Shown: in pieces, positions 1 through 13,300 of the stretch
Layout of the letters: every line of letters begins with the position of its first letter
Numbering within the stretch: position 1 is the stretch's first letter
Source of the DNA: Theodoxus fluviatilis
Lineage: Eukaryota > Mollusca > Gastropoda > Cycloneritida > Neritidae
Direction: 5' to 3'
Length of the DNA: 33,923 bases
NCBI GenBank assembly: GCA_034096865.1
Contig: JAWQFJ010002862.1
Location: 1-33,923 of the forward strand
The notes under the pieces: generated by a model
Told to the model about the DNA's origin: nothing
Seen by the model: the letters and a program-made list of their open reading frames with translations, nothing else
The model's database searches: none
Translations under genes and position numbers: made by a program

Positions 1-14
1 TTGACGTCGTATAA

Positions 15-97
15 CGTGACGTCATTTGCGAGGAGATTTTTGAAGGAGGGGTGAATAGAATAGAATAGAATAGAATTCGTGACGTCATTTGCGAGGA
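15..97. repeat. Direct repeat pair with CRE-like palindromes
   Basis: The 20-base string CGTGACGTCATTTGCGAGGA occurs at 15-34 and again, identical, at 78-97. Each copy contains TGACGTCA, the consensus CRE (CREB/ATF) palindrome. Between them is a short (TAGAA)n run at about 52-75. The duplication is seen directly; any regulatory role is inference, and nothing nearby shows a promoter. Confidence 0.6.
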
Positions 98-181
98 CAG
101 AGAATGATTTAGATAGATATGTCCTCAGATGTCTTAGGCCGCAAGGCCTTTATCTGATCTTTTGATCAGTACTTATGGCTA

Positions 182-211
182 CTCTCACTCTCTCTCTGTC
201 TCTCTCTCTGA

Positions 212-274
<63 letters not shown>

Positions 275-386
275 ACCCACCCTCTTACTCTCATTCTCTC
301 TTCCCTTCCTCCCCTTTTCCCAGCTCCCCCCCCCCCTCTATCTCACACTCTCTGTCTCTCTCTGTCTCTCTCTGTCTCTCTCTCTG

Positions 387-424
<38 letters not shown>

Positions 425-436
425 AGTCTCTCTCTC

Positions 437-500
<64 letters not shown>
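182..500. repeat. (CT)n microsatellite, imperfect
   Basis: About 320 bases of CT dinucleotide repeat, interrupted by CTGT units and a short C-rich stretch near 270-345. Long Ser/Leu open frames across it, and Arg/Glu frames on the other strand, are products of the dinucleotide repeat and are not genes. Confidence 0.95.
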
Positions 501-559
501 ACTCTTACCACATTTGAATATTTTGCCTCAAGGGCTGAATGTAAGTAAGAAAGGCAATA

Positions 560-744
560 CAGTAGTCGCCGCTTATAAAACACGCGGTTAATAAAAACAG
601 CCGTTTTTTAAATACAGTTGGTAAGGTCCGGATTTACTTCGTTACTGATGGACATGTTCAACAAGCTAACGGTTAATAAAAACGCCGCTTATTAAAAACA
701 CTTTTGTTCGGTCCCAATGTGTTTTTAATAAGCGGCGACTACTG
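560..744. mobile_element. pogo/Tigger-like MITE (Tc1/mariner superfamily)
   Basis: The ends are inverted repeats: CAGTAGTCGCCGCTTAT at 560-576, and its reverse complement at the right end finishing at 744. The match continues inward for about 24-26 bases with small differences. The element is flanked on both sides by the dinucleotide TA (558-559 and 745-746), the target duplication expected of Tc1/mariner elements. CAGTA-type termini are typical of the pogo/Tigger branch. At 185 bp it has no coding capacity. The interior is A/T-rich with further partial copies of the terminal motif (GGTTAATAAAAAC). Confidence 0.75.
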
Positions 745-746
745 TA

Positions 747-1433
747 CTGCCTAATTCACTACCCTTGTCTCTAAACTCAGACGATTCCAACTGCCTGTTC
801 CGCTTTGACGTAATCTCATGACGTCATCTACGATCTAAGAGAATCGAAGAGACGACAAAGAAAGCAGTATATATAGCAAAGCGCAACCTAGGATCCTCTG
901 ACGAGCGTACCTTATCTAACCGATCAAGATAACGCGGGGATAGGGGATAAATCGAGTGTTAAAAAGATAAATCGCCGTTGTGAATACGGGCCCAGCGAAC
1001 TAACTGAATGTCGACACAATCACGCGGCACTGTTGTACATTTGCAGTCAACGTAAGATCTCGTACGACGATTTGATTCAAGGCCTAGTGCTAATTGTTTT
1101 GATGGTCTGGTCTCAGTGTCACAAAAATATGATGATTTAATCAATCCCTGACCCGGAAATGTTGGGGACAACGACCATTTCAGCGTAATGACATCGAGTC
1201 AAACCGAGTTATCTTTCCTACTTCAGCAAAACGCTTCGATATATGTTGAACCTCTACCAGCAGGCGCCAAAATGCGATACTACGAAAAGAATATTGACGT
1301 TGATGGGTTAGATCCGTATGAAATACCAAACAGTTCATGCTATCATCCATTTTTCTACAATTTACAGTGCAAAATACGAACCACGAGGGTTTATGACAAG
1401 GTCGTTATAAATGCTTCACATACCTACAAGTTT
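747..1433. other. No gene recognised; one short plus-strand ORF
   Basis: About 690 bases of ordinary-composition DNA. A TATA-like run (TATATATA) lies near 870. A 96-codon plus-strand open frame from 1188 begins just after an AG and runs into the SINE-like sequence that follows. Its middle (DVDGLDPYEIP) vaguely recalls N-terminal regions of invertebrate transposon-derived proteins, but I cannot assign it. It could be a fragment of an old element or chance. Confidence 0.3.
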
Positions 1434-1660
1434 ACAATGGCACAGTTGGTAGAGCATTGGGCTCTTGGTCATGCATGACCAGGTTCGATTCTACACTGAA
1501 ACTTTTTTTCGAGGGGTTGTGGGTTCGAACCCACCTGGTTTTTTGTGTTTGTGTGTGTGTGCGTTTTTTCCTCCTCTTTTCTCGGAGGCTGCGGGTTCGA
1601 ACCCGATCTTCTTTTTTTCTTCTCCAAAACCTGGAGGTTCAGCGCCAGCGGTTTTTATGG
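1434..1660 (+). mobile_element. tRNA-derived SINE-like sequence with three B-box motifs
   Basis: A polymerase III box A-like string TGGCACAGTTGG lies at 1438-1449, followed about 33 bases later by a B box GGTTCGATTC at 1482-1491, the layout of a tRNA-derived SINE head. Two more B-box-like sites follow: GTGGGTTCGAACCCAC at 1519-1534 and CGGGTTCGAACCCG at 1592-1605. Both are perfect palindromes, about 72 bases apart and embedded in T-rich sequence. A partially duplicated SINE body is one reading. No target duplication was found, so the borders are approximate. Confidence 0.5.
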
Positions 1661-2165
1661 TAGGATTGCACTGAAGCTCAGTGCACAGCTCAACACAGCG
1701 TAGTCTTTGGCTGTGCACAGCACCCCAAAAAGAACCTGGCTCAAATTTAGGAAGAGTTGAATGAAAAAGAACATATGTGCATATGCACAGAACGAAAGGT
1801 TGAAACCCACAGTTACCAACGCCAATAACCCCACGTTGAACTTGTTCACTGAACGCGACACTGACAGAACTCGCTTCCCCATCAAGTAATTTCCACTCAG
1901 AAGCAAAATCCAAGGCTTTTGCCCACGTAATATCGGTAAAAGGCTTAATATAGTCATTGTTTACATTTTGGAAATGTATTGCACATGCACACGCGGCCAA
2001 GATGGAAACTCCGCAGTAAATCTGACGTAATTTCCGATTGGCCAAAACTACCGAAATGTGTCACTGGAAGTAACTCCTGTATAGTATTGCATCGAAAGGG
2101 AGGCAATCCTTGCCATACAAATCCGCACTTTAAAAAGTTATTTTTCACTAACGGAAAGATGAGGC
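1661..2165. other. No gene recognised
   Basis: Minus-strand open frames of 100-184 codons overlap here but show no convincing domain. One includes a stretch with Trp and Lys spacing (ITWAKALDFASEW at about 1900-1940) that could be a transposon-derived relic. The sequence ends at the CG/GA repeat. Confidence 0.3.
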
Positions 2166-2168
2166 GAA

Positions 2169-2275
<107 letters not shown>

Positions 2276-2443
2276 ATAAACGGATAGATGGAGACTGACT
2301 GACATACGCAGAAAAATACATACAGAGGAGCCAGAATCGTGTACAGACGCGCAAGCCTACACATTGAGACACAATTTGACGTTAATTAGCACTCTCTGCT
2401 CTGCACATTAGCAATAGCCCTGTTCCATTTTCCGCTCTGCCAG

Positions 2444-2682
2444 CAAACCTGTGACGCGTGTGTGGTACACGGTGACTGTGGGTGGAGCGGATTCAAGCCT
2501 GACCTATGGGGAGGAGCCCCTAACCCCCACCCTGACGGGCCTGCTGGAGCAGATGGGACTCTACCTGTGTGGCTGCGTCCCCAGGAAAGGCCGAGAGATT
2601 GTCATTACAGGGAAGGTTGATCCAGAAAAGGCAGACATCATCAAGGAGACAATCGAAAACACCTGGAGGGAAGCCAATCCTG
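2444..2682 (+). CDS. Exon A1 of tandem-module gene
   Basis: The acceptor is a pyrimidine-rich tract ending TCTGCCAG at 2443 and the donor is G/GTAAAT at 2683. The reading frame enters with one base completing a Gly codon if the previous exon ends in GG, as the later B exons do. The exon encodes about 79 residues: WYTVTVGG near the start, LCGC in the middle (two cysteines), then a strand GREIVITGKV followed by a probable helix ending at WREANP. The single G at the end joins AC of the next exon to give Asp. The open frame, matched phases and similarity to later exons all support coding. Confidence 0.75.
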
Positions 2683-4245
2683 GTAAATACTTTAGAACTG
2701 TCAATAATAGAAAATTCTAACAACAACAACAACAACTTAATATTGACTCAAATCCCGACAATTTGTTATCAAAGTGTAATTAAGTATAGTCAGGGTCTGC
2801 AACAGAATTTCTCTGAAAAATGCTTCCTGCAGTCATGTGCGTCAAAATATCGACGACCGTTTGAAAATGAAAAGAGACATTCATGTAATGAATTTTAGTT
2901 TTTATTATATGAATGGAAATTCTACAAGTCTTAAAAAATATTAGTTGAAGCAGTCTACAGAATCATTTATCTGTTGTTCCATTCGGGTTCTATTTATTTA
3001 GCGTGTATTTTATTGTCATTGTGTCGCCTTTGTTTCAGACTTCAAAGGAAACGTCACCGTGGAAATCACCAAAATCGACAACAGCGGAAGAGACACAAAC
3101 GGGTGAATATGAGCCTTTGGTAATTTCATCTAATCGTCTCACATTTTATGAACATGGTAACATTTCAAACCCCTAAATTAATTCAGATCGTGAACTTTAC
3201 CCATCTCGAAATGAACGGTCCAACAGAGATGCCTTTCTCTGTATAAACTCAAAGAATTTCCTTTTCGTTGGTTAGAAATGACGAAGAATTGGTTGCCTCA
3301 TGAATCTGTCTCGACCCCTCCCATTGACCCCTCTCTACACCTTCAGGCGGCCCGTGGGACGCCTTTGGTACGTGGTTTGGGCGAAGGGCGTGGCTGGCAG
3401 GCAGGAGGCCGATGACTTGACTCCGCCTACCCAGACAGAGCTGACAAATCGCGTGATAGAGGCGGAGTCGTCCACCATCACTCCCTCGCCAACGCCCCGC
3501 CCCCCTGACGTCCTCTACACCCAGGAGGAAGTGCTACTGCGAGGCACCAACGCCAGCGCTCTGCCCTGGGAGCATGTGGAAGAGAGACTGCGCCAAGCTC
3601 TCAACGCCACTGACCCAGGTCCGTTGTTCTCCGTGGTATGGCTAAGTGGTATAAAGAACTAGAATCCGTAAACAACACGACACGAAACGACTAAGCACGA
3701 CAGGATACATCTTGACACACAACATAACACAATACAATGCAGCCCAACGCAATACAGTACAGTACGACAGAACACAACACAATACAACGCAATGCAACAC
3801 AGCAGCACAACATGGAACCAAAAAAATGGACGCCACACAACGCTAAGCAACATAAATATATGTACACCACAAAGCAAAACACCACACAGAATATTGCCAT
3901 TTGCCCTACCATGAGATCTATCTCAAAAACTGTCATGGGATTTCAAGGCACTTCCGATATTTATGATAAGTTAATTAATTTCTCAAATGTCATGAGTCAT
4001 ATCTGTTTTAATCCCTGTTCTCTCGCCTCCCAATGACAATATTTCAAGAGTAAACTTTACTGACGATCAACATTATAAAAACCACTTATTCACAACAAAA
4101 AATGTTATCTACCAAAGTGAAGTTGACAAGGCACCATGCGAAAATAGTTGTAAACTCGCAGAATTAAGAACAGGAAAATTATTGAATAAAACGAGATTGA
4201 AAAATTCGGGTTATTTGTGACAGAATATAATATGTTCTCTCTCTC

Positions 4246-4307
<62 letters not shown>

Positions 4308-7300
4308 CAGCTCTGGTGCATAAGTGTTGGATTTTTGTTTTCACAGACAACGCCTGCTGCGTGACCTTGAATATTGTGGACAGCCAAGTCTTCGTGAATG
4401 CCAACGGGTAAATTAGTTTCTCTTGTAATCTCAATTCAGTTCTGGGTCTGCACGGTGGAGAACAGTGCAAATGGAGAGGCCTCAGGAGAAGACGTCATTC
4501 AATCTTTCGTCAAGTGGAAGAGCACTTTAGTACACAGCACTCTAATGATGCTGAGTAATTAGTTCGGATATCAAACAAACAGACAGGCAGGCAGGTAGGC
4601 AGGCAATTAGACAAACAAACAGGCAGACATCATCACCACCACCACCTCTACCACCAGATCATCAGCATCACCGCCTTCACTACTAACCATAACTCCTCGG
4701 AGATTGTGAACGGTTATTTCATTGTCAATGTTCCATCTGTCAGTGAAAATGTTATCTGCAGATTCAAATATTTTATTACACCAAATCCTTCTGTTGCAAC
4801 TATTCATTTACAGTGTTTGTGTTTGCTTCATTTGATATTTCCTTACGTAGAGCAATCTTGGGGATGCATTTATTTTCCTGTTGTAATTTAGCGTCATGGT
4901 TGACTGTGCATGACGTGTTCAGATGGTTCAAGAACACGTCCAACTAGACGCTGTCTCTTCAGCCTTGAATTTCATTTTCCCACTTATGTCACCCCACTGG
5001 ATTGAAGGAAAAGATTTGACCCAGCACTTCATTCCTTTCTATCCTCCTTCCCTTCTTCACTCATTGAACCATTCATTGAACTCACTTAGGTCGGTGATCA
5101 TCGGCTACACCTATCGCCGCTCTCCCCACAACGCATTGCCCGGGGGACAGCAACGTTTCCTTGACAACGTAGACCGCGTCCTGGCGACCGAGGGTGTGTC
5201 CACCTTGTCGACCACTCCCACTCCCCCGCTTCTCAACGTGTCCTCGGCCTTCACCTTGACCGTGCAGAGCGAACCCGGCGTTACAATGCCAACTGCTGAA
5301 ACCGCCACCGCCATTGCAAGGGGCTGGAGTGCTTCAGATCCAAGTAAGACACACACGCGCCCGCACACGTCCAGACACACTGGCACACAGTAGGACGTTC
5401 GCACAAGAACACAGACAAACACATAGATGGATGGATGAAGGAATGGATGGATGGTTGAATGGATAAATAGATGGATAGTTAGACGGTGAGAGATTTACAT
5501 CTTAATGTTTAGAATGCTACTCGTGATAAATAGACAAGCTAACTGAAACACAGATATCACATGCTGACTGATCCTTGGTGATAGAGGCAACGATCTAAGA
5601 TGCCATCACCAAATGAAAACAAATGAGCCCTCTTACCAAGTATCATCCGAGGCAGCATTTACTGAAGGAGCCAGTTGGAGATAAATCACCTGATAGAGCC
5701 AAGAGACACTCATACTGAATATCACCAGTGGCAGCACCTACTCAGCACCGTGGCTGTACTTGCAGACTGCCGCTGTTCCTGGAGAGTGGTCATCGTGGGG
5801 TCAGACAGCTACACGGGAGACTTCGGGTGAGTCAAACTGCATCCATGCTTGATCTCATTCAGTAGCAACCCGACTACGGTATTGCAGTATTGGCAAATGT
5901 TTATAGACATCATTCTTCATACCATGGGTGTGAAACAATTTTTCGGATGAGATATGTATTTAATGTTTTCGTATATTTTACCTGCATGAAAAATGTCGTT
6001 ATGATTGTTCATATCGCTTTCACGCACAACTGTAGTCGACTCATGAAGATTTCACCGGAAACGACCCTACATGCTGTGCATCTATGCTTTTCATACCATA
6101 TCAAGGGTAGAGATGATGGGGAATATCATAAATGTTACCCGTGTTTCTCTGCAACACAGTTTACCTTGCTTCATGACCTGTCCGCTATGTCCCGCCTTTA
6201 GCATCATGCTAGCTACAAAGCAAGTGATACTCAACAGATATGTTGAGGATGATTTACTTAAAATCGCATCCCCGTTGTAATATTGACATATTTTCACCAC
6301 AATACATCTGCACTGGTACTCTAAATACATTTGAGCAATGTAAGGCGCTTTGTATTGGCTAAGTAGCCTCGTGATTGAGGGTGAAATGTAAGGCGCTTTG
6401 TATTGGCTATGTAGCCTCGTGATTGAGGGTGAAATGTAAGGCGCTTTGTATTGGCTAAGTAGCCTCATGATTGAGGGTGAAATGTAAGGCGCTTTGTATT
6501 GGCTAAGTAGCCTCATGATTGAGGGTGAAATGTAAGTCGCTTTGTATTGGCTAAGTAGCCTCGTGATTGAGGGTGAAATGTAAGGCGCTTTGTATTGGCT
6601 AAGTAGCCTCGTGATTGAGGGTGAAATGTGAGGCTGCTTGAGCCCCAGATAGGAGTGGTATCTCGCTCTAGAAAACCGATGCCTTGAGTACATTTACCCA
6701 TGAATAGTGTGTCTACCATATAACATGTTGCGGTAACTCATAGCCGTGCATATAGTGCAATGACTGTCTTGGGAGATCACCGTAGCATTCGTCTAGATTT
6801 GAATAAGCAGCCTTGCGGCTTGTCACCATGAAGTTTACCACATCCTGTTGCATTGAGCTTAGCATGACTTACTGCGACGTTGTTCTTCAGTTGCTTTCTA
6901 TTGCCTTGTATCTCTGATGTGTACCAGAATGTTTCAGTCGTCCATCTTTTGGAGTTTGACTCATGATATTCGGATTTCATACCGCAGTACGTTTGTCGCA
7001 GCTCCTCATCACAGATATCGCCATCCGTCATTATTATTTGTAGCGGTTGGGGTGGGTGGAAGGTGGCTCGACCCCCAACCGGACAGTAAAAAAATAAAAT
7101 AAGGGAAATTCCTTCCTCAGTCACTAATCACATTTAAAGACAATGACGCCACAAACCAAATACGACGTAAAATAATCGACACAATTACTCATAAACCTCT
7201 TTCAAACAAAACTCTCACTAACAGAACATACAAATGAAAAATGAAAGAAGAAAAGAAAACAGTTACAAATTAAAAACTTTAAAAATTGCTCAGCGGGCTC

Positions 7301-10300
7301 AACTACAGCACCCAGCACAATTCTCTCCACCAATCCATCTCCATCTCTCAACTGACAACAACTACAGCACCCAGTGCACTTCTCTCCATCAATCCATCTC
7401 TATCTCTCAACTGACAACAACTACAGCACCCAGCACAATTCTCTCCACCACTCCATCTCCATCTCTCAACTGACAACAACTACAGCACCCAGCACAATTC
7501 TCTCCACCAATCCATCTCCATCTCTCAACTGACAACAACTACAGCACCCAGCGCAATTCTCTCCACCAATCCATCTCCATCTCTCAACTGACAACAACTA
7601 CAGCACCCAGCGCAATTCTCTCCACCAATCCATCTCCATCTCTCAACTGACAACAACTACAGCACCCAGCACAATTCTCTCCACCAATCCATCTCCATCT
7701 CGCAACTGACAACAACTACAGCACCCAGTGCACTTCTCTCCACCAATCCATCTCCATCTCTCAACTGACAACAACTACAGCACCCAGTGCACTTCTCTCC
7801 ACCAATCCATCTCCATCTCTCAACTGACAACAACTACAGCACCCAGCACAATTCTCTCCACCAATCCATCTCCATCTCTCAACTGACAACAACTACAGCA
7901 CCCAGTGCACTTCTCTCCACCAATCCATCTCCATCTCTCAACTGACAACAACTACAGCACCCAGTGCACTTCTCTCCACCAATCCATCTCCATCTCTCAA
8001 CTGACAACAACTACAGCACCCAGTGCACTTCTCTCCACCAATCCATCTCCATCTCTCAACTGACAACAACTACAGCACCCAGTGCACTTCTCTCCACCAA
8101 TCCATCTCCATCTCTCAACTGACAACAACTACAGCACCCAGTGCACTTCTCTCCACCAATCCATCTCCATCTCGCAACTGACAACAACTACAGCACCCAG
8201 TGCACTTCTCTCCACCAATCCATCTCCATCTCGCAACTGACAACAACTACAGCACCCAGTGCACTTCTCTCCACCAATCCATCTCCATCTCGCAACTGAC
8301 AACAACTACAGCACCCAGTGCACTTCTCTCCACCAATCCATCTCCATCTCGCAACTGACAACAACTACAGCACCCAGTGCACTTCTCTCCACCAATCCAT
8401 CTCCATCTCTCAACTGACAACAACTACAGCACCCAGTGCACTTCTCTCCACCAATCCATCTCCATCTCTCAACTGACAACAACTACAGCACCCAGTGCAC
8501 TTCTCTCCACCAATCCATCTCCATCTCTCAACTGACAACAACTACAGCACCCAGTGCACTTCTCTCCACCAATCCATCTCCATCTCTCAACTGACAACAA
8601 CTACAGCACCCAGTGCAATTCTCTCCACCAATCCATCTCCATCTCTCAACTGACAACAACTACAGCACCCAGTGCACTTCTCTCCACCAATCCATCTCCA
8701 TCTCTCAACTGACAACAACTACAGCACCCAGCGCAATTCTCTCCACCAATCCATCTCCATCTCTCAACTGACAACAACTACAGCACCCAGTGCACTTCTC
8801 TCCACCAATCCATCTCCATCTCGCAACTGACAACAACTACAGCACCCAGTGCACTTCTCTCCACCAATCCATCTCCATCTCTCAACTGACAACAACTACA
8901 GCACCCAGTGCACTTCTCTCCACCAATCCATCTCCATCTCTCAACTGACAACAACTACAGCACCCAGTGCACTTCTCTCCACCAATCCATCTCCATCTCG
9001 CAACTGACAACAACTACAGCACCCAGTGCACTTCTCTCCACCAATCCATCTCCATCTCTCAACTGACAACAACTACAGCACCCAGTGCACTTCTCTCCAC
9101 CAATCCATCTCCATCTCTCAACTGACAACAACTACAGCACCCAGTGCACTTCTCTCCACCAATCCATCTCCATCTCTCAACTGACAACAACTACAGCACC
9201 CAGTGCACTTCTCTCCACCAATCCATCTCCATCTCTCAACTGACAACAACTACAGCACCCAGTGCACTTCTCTCCACCAATCCATCTCCATCTCTCAACT
9301 GACAACAACTACAGCACCCAGTGCACTTCTCTCCACCAATCCATCTCCATCTCTCAACTGACAACAACTACAGCACCCAGTGCACTTCTCTCCACCAATC
9401 CATCTCCATCTCTCAACTGACAACAACTACAGCACCCAGTGCACTTCTCTCCACCAATCCATCTCCATCTCGCAACTGACAACAACTACAGCACCCAGTG
9501 CACTTCTCTCCACCAATCCATCTCCATCTCTCAACTGACAACAACTACAGCACCCAGTGCACTTCTCTCCACCAATCCATCTCCATCTCGCAACTGACAA
9601 CAACTACAGCACCCAGTGCACTTCTCTCCACCAATCCATCTCCATCTCTCAACTGACAACAACTACAGCACCCAGTGCACTTCTCTCCACCAATCCATCT
9701 CCATCTCTCAACTGACAACAACTACAGCACCCAGTGCACTTCTCTCCACCAATCCATCTCCATCTCTCAACTGACAACAACTACAGCACCCAGTGCACTT
9801 CTCTCCACCAATCCATCTCCATCTCTCAACTGACAACAACTACAGCACCCAGTGCACTTCTCTCCACCAATCCATCTCCATCTCTCAACTGACAACAACT
9901 ACAGCACCCAGTGCACTTCTCTCCACCAATCCATCTCCATCTCTCAACTGACAACAACTACAGCACCCAGTGCACTTCTCTCCACCAATCCATCTCCATC
10001 TCTCAACTGACAACAACTACAGCACCCAGTGCACTTCTCTCCACCAATCCATCTCCATCTCGCAACTGACAACAACTACAGCACCCAGTGCACTTCTCTC
10101 CACCAATCCATCTCCATCTCGCAACTGACAACAACTACAGCACCCAGTGCACTTCTCTCCACCAATCCATCTCCATCTCGCAACTGACAACAACTACAGC
10201 ACCCAGTGCACTTCTCTCCACCAATCCATCTCCATCTCTCAACTGACAACAACTACAGCACCCAGTGCACTTCTCTCCACCAATCCATCTCCATCTCTCA

Positions 10301-13300
10301 ACTGACAACAACTACAGCACCCAGTGCACTTCTCTCCACCAATCCATCTCCATCTCTCAACTGACAACAACTACAGCACCCAGTGCACTTCTCTCCACCA
10401 ATCCATCTCCATCTCTCAACTGACAACAACTACAGCACCCAGTGCACTTCTCTCCACCAATCCATCTCCATCTCTCAACTGACAACAACTACAGCACCCA
10501 GTGCACTTCTCTCCACCAATCCATCTCCATCTCTCAACTGACAACAACTACAGCACCCAGTGCACTTCTCTCCACCAATCCATCTCCATCTCTCAACTGA
10601 CAACAACTACAGCACCCAGTGCACTTCTCTCCACCAATCCATCTCCATCTCTCAACTGACAACAACTACAGCACCCAGTGCACTTCTCTCCACCAATCCA
10701 TCTCCATCTCTCAACTGACAACAACTACAGCACCCAGTGCACTTCTCTCCACCAATCCATCTCCATCTCTCAACTGACAACAACTACAGCACCCAGTGCA
10801 CTTCTCTCCACCAATCCATCTCCATCTCTCAACTGACAACAACTACAGCACCCAGTGCACTTCTCTCCACCAATCCATCTCCATCTCTCAACTGACAACA
10901 ACTACAGCACCCAGTGCACTTCTCTCCACCAATCCATCTCCATCTCTCAACTGACAACAACTACAGCACCCAGTGCACTTCTCTCCACCATCCATCTCCA
11001 TCTCTCAACTGACAACAACTACAGCACCCAGTGCACTTCTCTCCACCAATCCATCTCCATCTCTCAACTGACAACAACTACAGCACCCAGTGCACTTCTC
11101 TCCACCAATCCATCTCCATCTCTCAACTGACAACAACTACAGCACCCAGTGCACTTCTCTCCACCAATCCATCTCCATCTCTCAACTGACAACAACTACA
11201 GCACCCAGTGCAATTCTCTCCACCAATCCATCTCCATCTCTCAACTGACAACAACTACAGCACCCAGTGCACTTCTCTCCACCAATCCATCTCCATCTCG
11301 CAACTGACAACAACTACAGCACCCAGTGCAATTCTCTCCACCAATCCATCTCCATCTCGCAACTGACAACAACTACAGCACCCAGTGCACTTCTCTCCAC
11401 CAATCCATCTCCATCTCGCAACTGACAACAACTACAGCACCCAGTGCACTTCTCTCCACCAATCCATCTCCATCTCGCAACTGACAACAACTACAGCACC
11501 CAGTGCACTTCTCTCCACCAATCCATCTCCATCTCGCAACTGACAACAACTACAGCACCCAGTGCACTTCTCTCCACCAATCCATCTCCATCTCGCAACT
11601 GACAACAACTACAGCACCCAGTGCACTTCTCTCCACCAATCCATCTCCATCTCGCAACTGACAACAACTACAGCACCCAGTGCACTTCTCTCCACCAATC
11701 CATCTCCATCTCTCAACTGACAACAACTACAGCACCCAGTGCACTTCTCTCCACCAATCCATCTCCATCTCTCAACTGACAACAACTACAGCACCCAGTG
11801 CACTTCTCTCCACCAATCCATCTCCATCTCTCAACTGACAACAACTACAGCACCCAGTGCACTTCTCTCCACCAATCCATCTCCATCTCTCAACTGACAA
11901 CAACTACAGCACCCAGTGCACTTCTCTCCACCAATCCATCTCCATCTCTCAACTGACAACAACTACAGCACCCAGTGCACTTCTCTCCACCAATCCATCT
12001 CCATCTCTCAACTGACAACAACTACAGCACCCAGTGCAATTCTCTCCACCAATCCATCTCCATCTCTCAACTGACAACAACTACAGCACCCAGTGCACTT
12101 CTCTCCACCAATCCATCTCCATCTCTCAACTGACAACAACTACAGCACCCAGCGCAATTCTCTCCACCAATCCATCTCCATCTCTCAACTGACAACAACT
12201 ACAGCACCCAGTGCACTTCTCTCCACCAATCCATCTCCATCTCTCAACTGACAACAACTACAGCACCCAGTGCACTTCTCTCCACCAATCCATCTCCATC
12301 TCTCAACTGACAACAACTACAGCACCCAGTGCACTTCTCTCCACCAATCCATCTCCATCTCTCAACTGACAACAACTACAGCACCCAGTGCACTTCTCTC
12401 CACCAATCCATCTCCATCTCTCAACTGACAACAACTACAGCACCCAGTGCACTTCTCTCCACCAATCCATCTCCATCTCTCAACTGACAACAACTACAGC
12501 ACCCAGTGCACTTCTCTCCACCAATCCATCTCCATCTCTCAACTGACAACAACTACAGCACCCAGTGCACTTCTCTCCACCAATCCATCTCCATCTCTCA
12601 ACTGACAACAACTACAGCACCCAGTGCACTTCTCTCCACCAATCCATCTCCATCTCTCAACTGACAACAACTACAGCACCCAGTGCACTTCTCTCCACCA
12701 ATCCATCTCCATCTCTCAACTGACAACAACTACAGCACCCAGTGCACTTCTCTCCACCAATCCATCTCCATCTCGCAACTGACAACAACTACAGCACCCA
12801 GTGCACTTCTCTCCACCAATCCATCTCCATCTCGCAACTGACAACAACTACAGCACCCAGTGCACTTCTCTCCACCAATCCATCTCCATCTCGCAACTGA
12901 CAACAACTACAGCACCCAGTGCACTTCTCTCCACCAATCCATCTCCATCTCTCAACTGACAACAACTACAGCACCCAGTGCACTTCTCTCCATCAATCCA
13001 TCTCCATCTCTCAACTGACAACAACTACAGCACCCAGTGCACTTCTCTCCACCAATCCATCTCCATCTCTCAACTGACAACAACTACAGCACCCAGTGCA
13101 CTTCTCTCCACCAATCCATCTCCATCTCTCAACTGACAACAACTACAGCACCCAGTGCACTTCTCTCCACCAATCCATCTCCATCTCTCAACTGACAACA
13201 ACTACAGCACCCAGTGCACTTCTCTCCACCAATCCATCTCCATCTCTCAACTGACAACAACTACAGCACCCAGTGCACTTCTCTCCACCAATCCATCTCC

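Noticed and set aside
10855..11130. Open frames inside the minisatellite as a repetitive protein
   Set aside because: 59 is not divisible by three, so the frame rotates each unit and meets a stop within a few units.
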